Origin: CALLPQ01 sp964392325
Lineage (GTDB): Bacteria > Pseudomonadota > Alphaproteobacteria > Caulobacterales > Parvularculaceae
DNA: 64,000 nt
Assembly (NCBI GenBank): GCA_964392325.1
Contig: CAYMPJ010000005.1
Coordinates: 62,001-126,000 of the forward strand
Reading direction: 5' to 3'
The translations under genes were made by a program, and so were the position numbers. Position 1 is the first letter of the stretch. Each line of letters starts with the position of its first letter. This document shows positions 36,758 to 45,408 of this stretch, in pieces. The notes under the pieces are model-generated. The model did no database searches. It saw only the letters and a list, made by a program, of their open reading frames with translations, and was not told the origin of the DNA.

Positions 36758-39718
36758 TTAAGCCACGCTACGTTTTTTTTGTATAGTGGATTTGCGCGAA
36801 ACTTTTTTCGCTTTAGTACTTGGTTTAACTGTTTTCTTAGCGACTTTTTTTGGTGCCTTTTTTAAAGTCTTTTTCTCAAGCATAGGTTTTAAAAATTTAC
36901 CCGTATAGCCTTGCTTGCATTTGGAAACATCCTCTGGCGTTCCAGCGACTACAATCTCGCCGCCGCCATCGCCCCCTTCAGGGCCAAGATCGATAATCCA
37001 ATCTGCTTGCTTAATGACATCAAGATTATGTTCGATAACAACAACCGTATTACCGGTGTCGGCTAGTTCTTGAATTACTTCCATCAATCTGCGCACATCT
37101 TCAAAGTGAAGACCCGTTGTTGGCTCATCGAGTATATATAAAGTCCTGCCGGTAGCGCGTTTAGAGAGTTCTTTAGAGAGTTTTACCCGCTGTGCCTCCC
37201 CTCCCGATAGGGTCGTCGCCTGTTGGCCAATTTTCACATAGCTTAAGCCAACACGATTTAATGTCTCCATCTTATCCCGGATAGAGGGGACCGCTTTAAA
37301 AAATTCAAGGCCGTCTTCAACAGTCATATCAAGTATATCGGCGATGGATTTATCTTTAAACTTCACTTCCAAAGTTTCGCGATTATATCGCTTTCCCTTA
37401 CATGTTTCACATGTCACATAAACGTCCGGGAGAAAATGCATTTCAATTTTTATAAGACCGTCCCCCTGACAAGCTTCACAACGCCCGCCTTTAACGTTGA
37501 AAGAAAAGCGACCCGGTTTGTACCCGCGTGCTTTTGCTTCGGGTAGACCAGCAAACCATTCGCGTATAGGGGTGAAAGCGCCGGTATATGTAGCCGGATT
37601 TGATCGGGGGGTGCGCCCAATCGGGGATTGATCAATATCGATAACTTTATCGAGTTGTTCCAGACCGCTAATACTTTTATGAGCTGCAGGGGCATCTTTG
37701 CTGTTATATATTCGCCGTGCTGCTGCTTTGTAGAGCGTTTCGATGATCAAGGTTGATTTACCGCCCCCGGATACGCCTGTGACACAAGTTAATAAACCGA
37801 GAGGGACTTGCGCGGTTATATTTTTAAGATTGTTTTCGCTTGCCCCCTTAATGGTCAGAACGCGTTTCTTATCATACGGTCTGCGCTCAGCAGGGACGGG
37901 GACTTCTCGCCGCCCCGCAAGATAGTCACCGGTTAGACTATTCTTGGTGTTCATTATCGTTTTGACAGACCCGCTGGCGATAATTTTCCCGCCATGTACA
38001 CCCGCGCCCGGTCCAATATCAACAACATGATCTGCATCGCGAATTGCATCTTCGTCATGTTCTACGACAATAACTGAGTTACCAAGATCACGCAGACGTT
38101 TTAAGGTTTCCAAAAGGCGTTCATTATCTCGCTGATGTAAGCCAATTGATGGTTCGTCGAGCACATATAAAACGCCGGTAAGGCCAGAACCGATTTGCGA
38201 GGCCAATCGTATACGTTGGCTTTCACCCCCCGATAAAGTGCCAGAGCTGCGAGATAAGGTAAGGTAATCAAGACCCACATTGTTGAGGAAGGTCAGACGA
38301 TCGCGAATTTCTTTTAAGATGCGGTCAGCAATTTCCAACTGCTTTTTTGTTAGCGCCTTACTTAATCCCTTAAACCAGACTTCTGCTTCGCGTATTGAAA
38401 AGGCAGTTGCTTGGGATATGTGAAGATCATTGATTTTTACGGCTAGGGCCTCAGCTTTCAATCGCTGGCCATCGCAGGCTTCGCAATGGGTAATAGATTG
38501 AAAACGCGATAATTCTTCGCGCACCCAGTTGCTATCTGTTTCACGCCATCTTCGCTCAAGGTTGGGGATGACCCCTTCAAAAGGTTTAACCGTCTCAAAT
38601 TTACGTGCACCGTCTTTATATATGAAACTGATATCTTCATCACCGGTGCCATAGAGAACGATATTTTTAGCGATATCATCGATATCACTCCAGGATTTAG
38701 AGAGCGAAAACTTGTAATGTTTGGCAAGGGCTTCCAAAGTTTGTGCATAATAAGGTGATGTACCTTTAGACCAGGGTGCAATGGCGCCATTATTTAAGGC
38801 CAGAGCTGGATCGGGAACAACCAGATCATCATCAAATATCATTTCAGTACCAAGCCCATCGCAAGACGGACAGGCACCAGCAGGGGCGTTAAATGAAAAT
38901 AGGCGTGGTTTTATTTCGTCAATTGTAAAACCAGAGACCGGACAGGCAAAACGGGCGGAAAAAACGGTGCGTTCCGGATCCCCCTTATCATTTTTCACAT
39001 TTGCGCTTTCCGCAATTGCAATACCATCAGCTAGATCGAGGGCCACCTCAAAAGATTCTGCAAGGCGGCTTTCAATTCCGGGTTTGATGATCACGCGATC
39101 TACAACCACATCAATATCATGTTTGATTTTTTTATTTAGGGTTGGCGCGTCGGCTATTTCATAAAACTCTCCGTCAATTTTTACGCGTTGAAACCCATTT
39201 TTTAAAAGCGCAGCCAATTCTTTGCGATATTCGCCTTTGCGACCACGTATTATTGGCGCAAGTAGGTATAGACGTGATTTTTCCGGGAAACTCATTAAGC
39301 GATCAACCATTTCAGAAACGGTTTGACTCGCAATAGGTAGGCCTGTTTCCGGAGAATAGGGCGTTCCAACTCGTGCCCACAACAAACGCATATAGTCGTA
39401 GATTTCTGTTACTGTTGCGACTGTGGAGCGGGGATTACGCGATGTTGTCTTTTGTTCAATGGAAATTGCCGGAGAAAGCCCATCTATTTGGTCAACATCG
39501 GGTTTTTGCATCAATTCTAAAAATTGACGGGCATAAGCGGAAAGACTTTCAACATATCGTCTCTGACCCTCGGCATAAATTGTATCAAAGGCGAGCGAAG
39601 ACTTACCAGAGCCAGACAGGCCGGTCATAACAACGAGTTTATCTCTTGGAACTTCCAAGGTTACGTTTTTTAAATTGTGCTCGCGCGCACCAACAACACG
39701 AATAGACTTAAGCGACAT
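36758..39718 (-). CDS. uvrA: UvrABC system protein A
   Basis: 986 aa excinuclease subunit that scans DNA for bulky lesions and loads UvrB. Two ABC ATPase modules are visible: Walker A GLSGSGKSSLAF near residue 32 with signature LSGGESQRIRLA, and GVSGGGKSTLI near 640 with LSGGEAQRVKLSKEL. The second zinc finger (CEACQGDG ... CETCKGKR) is intact; the first has Ser where one cysteine is usual (CPVSGF). The C-terminal 40 residues are a Lys-rich tail. It diverges from ssb across an intergenic region with an SOS box. Confidence 0.96.
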   Translation of the reverse strand: MSLKSIRVVGAREHNLKNVTLEVPRDKLVVMTGLSGSGKSSLAFDTIYAEGQRRYVESLSAYARQFLELMQKPDVDQIDGLSPAISIEQKTTSRNPRSTVATVTEIYDYMRLLWARVGTPYSPETGLPIASQTVSEMVDRLMSFPEKSRLYLLAPIIRGRKGEYRKELAALLKNGFQRVKIDGEFYEIADAPTLNKKIKHDIDVVVDRVIIKPGIESRLAESFEVALDLADGIAIAESANVKNDKGDPERTVFSARFACPVSGFTIDEIKPRLFSFNAPAGACPSCDGLGTEMIFDDDLVVPDPALALNNGAIAPWSKGTSPYYAQTLEALAKHYKFSLSKSWSDIDDIAKNIVLYGTGDEDISFIYKDGARKFETVKPFEGVIPNLERRWRETDSNWVREELSRFQSITHCEACDGQRLKAEALAVKINDLHISQATAFSIREAEVWFKGLSKALTKKQLEIADRILKEIRDRLTFLNNVGLDYLTLSRSSGTLSGGESQRIRLASQIGSGLTGVLYVLDEPSIGLHQRDNERLLETLKRLRDLGNSVIVVEHDEDAIRDADHVVDIGPGAGVHGGKIIASGSVKTIMNTKNSLTGDYLAGRREVPVPAERRPYDKKRVLTIKGASENNLKNITAQVPLGLLTCVTGVSGGGKSTLIIETLYKAAARRIYNSKDAPAAHKSISGLEQLDKVIDIDQSPIGRTPRSNPATYTGAFTPIREWFAGLPEAKARGYKPGRFSFNVKGGRCEACQGDGLIKIEMHFLPDVYVTCETCKGKRYNRETLEVKFKDKSIADILDMTVEDGLEFFKAVPSIRDKMETLNRVGLSYVKIGQQATTLSGGEAQRVKLSKELSKRATGRTLYILDEPTTGLHFEDVRRLMEVIQELADTGNTVVVIEHNLDVIKQADWIIDLGPEGGDGGGEIVVAGTPEDVSKCKQGYTGKFLKPMLEKKTLKKAPKKVAKKTVKPSTKAKKVSRKSTIQKKRSVA

Positions 39719-39815
39719 GGATAAATTTCATTCATTTTGAAAATTGGGAAAGACAAGTTTGTATATATAGCAAGGTGCGGTGTGCGTCAGATGATCAAAT
39801 GCATGAAAACCAAAG

Positions 39816-39824
39816 TGTGGATAA
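39816..39824. promoter_or_regulatory. Perfect DnaA box
   Basis: TGTGGATAA, the exact reverse complement of TTATCCACA, in the uvrA-ssb intergenic region. A single box does not make an origin; it could allow DnaA to regulate uvrA or ssb, or be coincidental. Confidence 0.45.
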
Positions 39825-39896
39825 CTTTTAAGCCTCACATAATGTTGTTGACCCATCTTCACTTGCGTTTGGCGTGTAGAAAAGATATTTAAAAGA

Positions 39897-39911
39897 GAAC
39901 ATTATATGAAC
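39897..39911. promoter_or_regulatory. LexA/SOS box
   Basis: GAAC-ATTATAT-GAAC, a perfect match to the alphaproteobacterial LexA site GAAC-N7-GAAC (GTTC-N7-GTTC on the other strand). It lies between divergent uvrA (start 179 bases away) and ssb (start 253 bases away). The AT-rich core TTATAT could overlap a -10 element. LexA repression of uvrA, and possibly ssb, is the straightforward reading. Confidence 0.85.
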
Positions 39912-40163
39912 TTGCATGTCAATTACCGCCCAAATTGATCTTCCCAAGTCGTATTTCGTTTTGATTTGGTTGTTTTTGGCAATTTTTGATGTGGTGGCTA
40001 ATTAATTGAGGCTAACGACAGTCTTTAAACAGTGGAAAACCACTATGTGGCGTTGGCAAAGACTCAAATGATAAAAGAGCGGAAACGAATTTATATTTTG
40101 AACATGCATAAGTGTGCATTTTAAATTTATGGGCTTTATCGTCGTAGAAATGGAGTATTCGGC
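39912..40163. other. Upstream region of ssb
   Basis: The rest of the 445-bp uvrA-ssb spacer. AT-rich, with two small hairpins: AGTGG-aaaa-CCACT near 40030-40044 and ATGCA / TGCAT near 40104-40119. No further gene; it probably contains the main ssb promoter. Confidence 0.4.
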
Positions 40164-40643
40164 ATGGCTGGAAGCATAAACAAAGTTATTTTAGTGGGAA
40201 ATTTGGGCGCTGATCCAGAAATTCGCCAAACAAAAGACGGTCGCCCGATTGCAAACTTAAGCATTGCGACTTCGGAAAACTGGAAAGATAAAAATACCGG
40301 GGAACGTCGCGAAAAAACTGAATGGCATCGTGTTGTTATCTTTAATGAGGGTTTGTCACGTATTGCAGAGCAATATTTGCGTAAAGGATCGAAAGTTTAT
40401 CTAGAGGGCGCTTTGCAAACCCGTAAGTGGCAAGATCAAAACGGTCAGGACAAATATACAACCGAAGTTGTTCTTCAAGGCTTTAATTCTAATCTGACAA
40501 TGCTTGATGGTCGTCGCGATGGACAAAACTCAATGAGCGGATCGTCTGACTACGGGGCATCGAATCAATTAGGTGGTGGTAGTCAAAATGAGTCGTCCGG
40601 AGGGGGTTCAAGTTATGAATTGGATGATGACATTCCGTTTTAA
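40164..40643 (+). CDS. ssb: Single-stranded DNA-binding protein
   Basis: 159 aa. The OB-fold (1-110) opens with NKVILVGNLGADPEIR and contains TEWHRVVIF and the conserved Trp in TRKWQDQ. A Gly/Ser/Asn-rich flexible linker follows (115-150), ending in the acidic tip DDDIPF that binds partner repair and replication proteins. Forms tetramers on ssDNA in replication, recombination and repair. GGAG lies 9 bases before the ATG. Divergent from uvrA, in the classic arrangement, with an SOS box between. Confidence 0.96.
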   Translation: MAGSINKVILVGNLGADPEIRQTKDGRPIANLSIATSENWKDKNTGERREKTEWHRVVIFNEGLSRIAEQYLRKGSKVYLEGALQTRKWQDQNGQDKYTTEVVLQGFNSNLTMLDGRRDGQNSMSGSSDYGASNQLGGGSQNESSGGGSSYELDDDIPF

Positions 40644-40753
40644 TCGCAAAAATTAGAAAAAAAACGCAAAAAAATTAAAAAAAATGCGATTTCGCACAAT
40701 TCTTTGTGCGGATATACAATACTTTTTTAGCAAATTAAGTTAGTGTCCTACAT

Positions 40754-40767
40754 TCGAATCAAGATTC
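40754..40767 (+). promoter_or_regulatory. Inverted repeat ahead of the histone-like gene
   Basis: CGAATC-AA-GATTCG, a near-continuous palindrome directly abutting the GGAGGT ribosome-binding site (40768-40773) of the Lys-rich gene. It could be an operator or an RNA stem affecting translation. Each arm also contains a GATTC/GAATC (GANTC), the CcrM methylation site of alphaproteobacteria. Confidence 0.4.
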
Positions 40768-40780
40768 GGAGGTACGAACA

Positions 40781-41260
40781 ATGGCGGTTAAACGCAAAAC
40801 GACTCGAAAAACTACTAAGAAGAAAAAAACTGCAAAAAGAAAAGCGCCAGCTAAAAAGCGCTCAACTAAGAAGAAAGCAACTAAGAAAAAAACAGCCAAG
40901 AAGAAGGCTGTGAAACGTAAGACGGCGAAGAAGAAGACAGCCAAGAAGAAGGCTGTTAAACGGAAAACCGCCAAAAAGAAGACGGCCAAGAAAAAGGCCA
41001 CTAAAAAGAAAAAAGCTGTAAAGCGGAAAACCGCTAAAAAGAAGACGGCTAAAAGAAAAACAGCCAAGAAAAAGACGGCTAAGAAAAAAACAGCCAAGAA
41101 AAANNNNNNNNNNNNNNNNNNNNNNNNNNNNNNNNNNNNNNNNNNNNNNNNNNNNNNNNNNNNNNNNNNNNNNNNNNNNNNNNNNNNNNNNNNNNNNNNN
41201 NNNAAGCGTAAAACAACGAAGCGCAAAGCTGCGAAGAGAAAAACAGCTAAGCGTAGATAG
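40781..41260 (+). CDS. Lys/Ala/Thr-repeat histone H1-like protein (interrupted by gap)
   Basis: Both ends are visible but 100 undetermined bases lie inside. The protein consists almost wholly of repeated KKTAKKK, KRKTAKK and KKAVKRK pentads, the pattern of bacterial histone H1-like and AlgP-type C-terminal tails, which bind DNA non-specifically. The frame on each side of the gap agrees with the placeholder length (159 codons), but the true repeat number is unknown. GGAGGT lies 7 bases before ATG 40781, and a terminator follows the stop. Near-identical repeats make length variation between strains likely. Confidence 0.8.
   Translation: MAVKRKTTRKTTKKKKTAKRKAPAKKRSTKKKATKKKTAKKKAVKRKTAKKKTAKKKAVKRKTAKKKTAKKKATKKKKAVKRKTAKKKTAKRKTAKKKTAKKKTAKKXXXXXXXXXXXXXXXXXXXXXXXXXXXXXXXXXXKRKTTKRKAAKRKTAKRR
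41104..41203. other. Assembly gap (100 N)
   Basis: A run of exactly 100 undetermined bases inside the Lys-rich repeat gene, most simply a placeholder where short reads could not span the repeats. The real length may differ. Confidence 0.95.
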
Positions 41261-41308
41261 TAATCAAATATCGTTGTTTTCTACGACTAAAAACATAGTA
41301 GAGTTTTG

Positions 41309-41339
41309 GGTCGGCATCTTGCGATGTCGACCTTTTTTT
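41309..41339 (+). terminator. Rho-independent terminator after the histone-like gene
   Basis: GGTCGGCATC-TTGC-GATGTCGACC, a 10-bp stem with one G-T wobble, followed by seven T residues, 48 bases after the stop codon. Confidence 0.88.
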
Positions 41340-41874
41340 GTATTCTCGTCGTTTCGGACGAATATTAACAGTTTTTGCTATTGTTTATCTTGCAAAAGGA
41401 GAGCTTGTTTCTGCGAACTAAGGGATAAGTTTTAGCTTTTTGCCACCAAAATGGTTTTGTATTTGACTGTTATCAACGCCAAATTGAATATTTGAGCAAA
41501 GATTGGTCCAAGCAGAATGTATTTTGATCAAATATGCATTTTAGTCATGAGTGATTGAGAGCTTGTCCGCGATAAATTAGTTATGGCGTAACGCGCAATA
41601 GTGCCAAATAAAATGCCGAGACATTCCAAGATTGTTTTTTCGTGGAATTAAATCGTTAATCACATAATTTCTAAAAGGTGATGGGATTAAGTGCTTCTAG
41701 ATTTTAAGCAAAAATAAGAAATGCTAATAGATGTTATAATCAATATCGATGCAGAGCATGAAATGCACAATTCACATGACTATGCCCCAGAAAGGATTTT
41801 CCTGGGGCATAGAAATTGACACACATGATGATTGACTTTGAAAGGTTCGGCTCGGCTTGAGCTTGGTTTTACTC
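41340..41874. other. Intergenic region with a strong hairpin
   Basis: AT-rich, no gene supported. It contains the perfect 11-bp inverted repeat CTATGCCCCAG / CTGGGGCATAG at 41780-41812, 62 bases beyond the stop codon of the S9 peptidase (minus strand). No U-tract follows on either strand, so it may protect an mRNA end more than terminate. Confidence 0.5.
41780..41812. terminator. 11-bp perfect stem, possible transcript end of the S9 peptidase
   Basis: Stem CTATGCCCCAG / CTGGGGCATAG with an 11-base loop. Position downstream of a minus-strand gene fits a transcript end, but the absent U-run makes intrinsic termination doubtful. Confidence 0.5.
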
Positions 41875-43998
41875 TTACTCTTCCTGATCGCTTTTCTTTT
41901 TTGGGTCGTATTTTTCGAACCAACCCATAATATTATCAACTTTTGCGATCAAATTGCTGGGACGGGCAGCTATAAAATGAGATGCGCCGGGGATGCGAAT
42001 TAAAGCAGTATCGATTTCTTGTACTTTCAATGCAGTATAAAATTGCTCTGCTTCCCATGCAGGGGTGCGCCAATCTTCTTCGCCAACCATCACCAGAGTA
42101 GGCGTTGTCACATTTCCCACGAGAGAGATTGGCGATAATTTCCAGTATAACTCGCGGTTTTCCCATGGTTGAGATTGCAGCCAATGTCTGGAAACAAAAC
42201 GTGCAATGTCACCCGCTAATGCCATGGTCGCCCAATTTATAACTGGTTTAATTGTTGCTGCGGCTGCGAAACGATCTGTTTTACCTACGGCCCATGCGGT
42301 TAATACGCCGCCGCCCGACCCGCCAGTGATAAATAAACGTTCCTTGTCGACATAGTTTTTGGCTATCACGGCATCGACTACACTCATAAGGTCGTCATGG
42401 TCATTGCCGGGATATGCAAGATTAATGAGATCGACAAACTCCTGTCCGTAACCGGATGACCCTCTAGGGTTTGCATAGACTGTTACATAACCTTGCGCGG
42501 CATAGCGCTGAATTTCTGGTGAGAATGAGGGACCATACATAGCAACCGGGCCACCATGTATTTCTAAAATCATCGGATAGCTACCGTCTGCTGTAAAGCC
42601 CGGAGGGAGCGCAATCCAGGCTTCAATTTCTCGATCATCATGAGAGGATTTAACTTTTATTTCTTCCAGCGACGCCAGTTCAAGGTACGGAAAAACGTCT
42701 TCATTCAAATTAGTGAGGGTTCGTGGTTTACCGCGACCACTAATATACCCCACATCAGAAAGCCGATTAACTTCAGCGATTGTAAAGGCGATACCAGCAT
42801 TAGAGCCGCCGCGTTTTGCTACTGAAAAAGATCCTGCCATATATGGACGCCCAAAAGCAGCTCCACCAACTTTATTCGTGATAACCGAAGGCTGACCTCC
42901 GTTAACAGGAAAAGAGACGATGGACAAAGCGCCATCGGTTTCGACTTGCGCGAGAATAGCATTACCGTCGGGGCGCCATGCTATGGAGCCGATAGAGCGA
43001 TCATAATTGGCACTTAGATTGCGCACGCCGCTACCATCTCGATTCATAACGTAGAGATCGGTTTGTTGAGAGAAGACTACTTTATCATCATACCCCTGAT
43101 AGGCTATGAGCCGCTGGTTCGGGGAGACTTTCGGGTTATTATCTGGTCCATCGCGCTGAGTAAGAGCTGTTCGGGCCTTTGTCCGCACATTGACGGAATA
43201 AATTTCCCGTTCAATCGGGTCAAGGTCAGCATTTTTAATATCGTTTGCAACGGCTAGAATAGTGTTGTTATCCAACCATTCAGGTGCATTGAAGTCATTC
43301 GCACCGTCGGTGATTTGGCGCGGTGTTCCTCCTTGAGCGGGAACAACAAAAATATGCCTTGCCCCTTCTTTCGTATATCCAGCACCGTCAAAACGAAATA
43401 CCAGATCATCTATCACTTTGACGGGTTTTGCCCATTCTGCGCCTTCGGGTCGGGTTGGAGCATTTGCAAAGCTTGGCGCTTTTGAAGGAACAAACATTGA
43501 AAATGCTAGGAACTTTCCATCTGGTGACCATACCGGAGCGCTAGGATTATGGGATAATTGCGCGACGGATAAGCTTTCACCGCTATCCATATAGCGTACC
43601 CGCAAAGCGGGCTTGTCATTTTCACGGGTGAGATAGACAATTCTATCACTGGTAGGTGACCAGCGCGGACTTGCAACTAATCCATCGCCATCTATTACCG
43701 GACGATGGGTGCCAGATTTAACATCGAGTTTCCATAAATTCCCTACAACCCGGTCCTTGATTATGTCCATCGAGCGACGTGCATACAAGATCGTTGAGCC
43801 ATCAGGAGAGATTTGCGGATCGGCTGCAAATTCAAGGTCAAAGACCCGTTCAGCAGTAAACAGAGCGGGATCGTCGGTTTTGCCGTTCTGGGGCACATCC
43901 TCTTGGGCGTTAGCACTAAAAAACGCTAATCCGGTAGTGGCAAGAATGAGGGTTTTTATTAAAGATGCGCGAGGTGTATTTGTAAATCGTTTGTGCAT
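41875..43998 (-). CDS. S9 family peptidase (prolyl oligopeptidase / acylaminoacyl-peptidase type)
   Basis: About 707 aa. A signal peptide (1-31, ending ANA) sends it to the periplasm. A seven-bladed propeller of WD40/PD40-like repeats (PQISPDGSTILYARR, PRWSPTSDRIVYL, PVWSPDGKFLAF and others) covers about 45-420. The alpha/beta-hydrolase domain has the nucleophile in GGSGGG near residue 558, the oxyanion-region HGGPVAMYG, and a late GEEDWRTP Asp and GASHFIAARP His completing the triad. Cleaves short peptides. GGAGAA precedes ATG 43998, which decides the start against ATG 44022. Confidence 0.92.
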   Translation of the reverse strand: MHKRFTNTPRASLIKTLILATTGLAFFSANAQEDVPQNGKTDDPALFTAERVFDLEFAADPQISPDGSTILYARRSMDIIKDRVVGNLWKLDVKSGTHRPVIDGDGLVASPRWSPTSDRIVYLTRENDKPALRVRYMDSGESLSVAQLSHNPSAPVWSPDGKFLAFSMFVPSKAPSFANAPTRPEGAEWAKPVKVIDDLVFRFDGAGYTKEGARHIFVVPAQGGTPRQITDGANDFNAPEWLDNNTILAVANDIKNADLDPIEREIYSVNVRTKARTALTQRDGPDNNPKVSPNQRLIAYQGYDDKVVFSQQTDLYVMNRDGSGVRNLSANYDRSIGSIAWRPDGNAILAQVETDGALSIVSFPVNGGQPSVITNKVGGAAFGRPYMAGSFSVAKRGGSNAGIAFTIAEVNRLSDVGYISGRGKPRTLTNLNEDVFPYLELASLEEIKVKSSHDDREIEAWIALPPGFTADGSYPMILEIHGGPVAMYGPSFSPEIQRYAAQGYVTVYANPRGSSGYGQEFVDLINLAYPGNDHDDLMSVVDAVIAKNYVDKERLFITGGSGGGVLTAWAVGKTDRFAAAATIKPVINWATMALAGDIARFVSRHWLQSQPWENRELYWKLSPISLVGNVTTPTLVMVGEEDWRTPAWEAEQFYTALKVQEIDTALIRIPGASHFIAARPSNLIAKVDNIMGWFEKYDPKKKSDQEE

Positions 43999-44187
43999 GA
44001 AAGCTTCTCCGCTATTGGGCATTTAGAAAGCGTATCAGAACAATAATGCACCAACAATGGGGATTTTGCCTAAAACACAAACATCCGATCTTCTCGTAGC
44101 AACAAAGTCGATTGCGCAGGGACTGCATTCATACAATGGTGATAAAATATCCAAAAGATATTTATGAGTTACGCATTGTTTCTTGTG

Positions 44188-44598
44188 TTAGATGTTATTT
44201 TTTGAGCGATAAATTTCTACACCAGCTGCATCTGCTCGTTCGATTGCATTGAGTTTTTTAATGCATACTTTTGAGTCTATGGCCATAGGGTGTCTCATCG
44301 CTATATCATTGATCCGTTCGGCAAGTGTTTCAACGAGACCAATATGCCCTTCGTCAATGATGGAGAAAATTTCTTGAGAAATTTTGTTATAGCAAACCAC
44401 ATCCTCAATTGAATCAGAAACAGGGTTATCAGGCTCTTCCACTTTCATTTCAAAATCAATTAGTAAAGGTTGGGTTTGACCGTGTTCAAAGTCGTAAACG
44501 CCTATTTGAGCATCGACCTTAAGGCCATTGATAAAAATTTTGCGGTAATTGTTACTCATTGAGTTTATGGCTTTCGGTAGGAGAGATTCTGATATCAT
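44188..44598 (-). CDS. folB: Dihydroneopterin aldolase
   Basis: 136 aa (or 123 from ATG 44559). FolB cleaves 7,8-dihydroneopterin in folate synthesis. Family features are IFINGLKVDAQIGVYDFEHGQTQPLLIDFEM near the start, VVCYNKI, and GHIGLVETLAERI with the catalytic Glu, ending in a KKLNAIERADAAGVEIYR segment. The first ATG overlaps the SDR stop codon by ATGA, so the two are coupled, consistent with a shared pteridine role. Confidence 0.9.
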   Translation of the reverse strand: MISESLLPKAINSMSNNYRKIFINGLKVDAQIGVYDFEHGQTQPLLIDFEMKVEEPDNPVSDSIEDVVCYNKISQEIFSIIDEGHIGLVETLAERINDIAMRHPMAIDSKVCIKKLNAIERADAAGVEIYRSKNNI

Positions 44599-45383
44599 TC
44601 ATTAATCATGACATCAGGTGTTTGCCATGTGAGGTGCTGGCCGCCATCAACGGCAATCATCTGACCGGTAACGGTCGTGGCATCGATTAAATAAAACATT
44701 GCAGCGACAATATCGTCAGGCGTTGCCCCATGCCCCAGTACAGTGGATTCATTTTGTATTTGCCAGTCTTGTTCTGATTGTCGCTTATTGCGCAGGGTTG
44801 GGCCTGGGCCAATTGCGTTCACACGTATTTTTTGTGGACCAAGCCCTTGTGCCATAGTGATGGTCATATTCATCAAAGCCGCTTTGGATGCGGTATAAGA
44901 CATAAATTGAGGCGTTAGTTTTTTGACGCGCTGATCAATGATATTAATCACGAGATTATTCTTTTCGGGTGAAGCCTGATTGGCAAAATCCTGGGTAAGT
45001 TTTACCGGTGCCCGCAAGTTTACGGCGAAATGTTGATCCCAACTGTCTTGCGTCATGGTTTGAATATCATCATTTTCAAAAATAGAAGCGCAGTTAATTA
45101 ATAACGACACGCGATCACTAAAAGCCTGACTTGTTTTGGAAATCAGCTGAGCAACATCATCTTCCTGCCCTAGATTTGATTGGATGGGGACGGCCGCACC
45201 GCCAACTTTATTGATGTCCGTTGAAACCTTTTCAGCTTCCGCAGATGAAGAAAAATAATGTACGCCAACATTATAACCTGCACGTCCAAGGGCTAAAGCC
45301 ATGGCTTTTCCGAGCCGTTGACCTGCTCCGGTCACGAGCGCAGTTGCTTTATTATTTGAAGAATTAAGATTAGATACGGTCAA
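44595..45383 (-). CDS. SDR family oxidoreductase, probable pteridine reductase-like
   Basis: 262 aa classical SDR with TGAGQRLGKA near residues 18-27, the Ser-containing LVINIIDQR region, an intact catalytic YTASK near 162, and a C-terminal TVTGQMIAVDGGQHL. The motif TGxxxRLG and position immediately ahead of folB match the FolM/pteridine reductase group that reduces dihydrobiopterin or dihydrofolate; specificity is inferred from context. The start codon appears to be TTG at 45383. Confidence 0.85.
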   Translation of the reverse strand: MTVSNLNSSNNKATALVTGAGQRLGKAMALALGRAGYNVGVHYFSSSAEAEKVSTDINKVGGAAVPIQSNLGQEDDVAQLISKTSQAFSDRVSLLINCASIFENDDIQTMTQDSWDQHFAVNLRAPVKLTQDFANQASPEKNNLVINIIDQRVKKLTPQFMSYTASKAALMNMTITMAQGLGPQKIRVNAIGPGPTLRNKRQSEQDWQIQNESTVLGHGATPDDIVAAMFYLIDATTVTGQMIAVDGGQHLTWQTPDVMINE

Positions 45384-45408
45384 ATTCTGCTAAACTTTGC
45401 GGAAAAAA

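Noticed and set aside
38870..38950. UvrA first zinc-binding module with Ser in place of a cysteine (CPVSGF)
   Set aside because: This variant is, to my knowledge, common in alphaproteobacterial UvrA, so it is not a special feature of this protein.
40693..40710. Hairpin CGCACAA-ttct-TTGTGCG after ssb as a terminator
   Set aside because: No T-run follows on the plus strand; the poly-T side faces the minus strand where no gene precedes it.
40759..41226. Long minus-strand frame rich in Phe/Leu/Ala across the Lys-rich repeat gene
   Set aside because: It is the complement of the KTAKK repeats; the plus-strand frame has a good ribosome-binding site and terminator.
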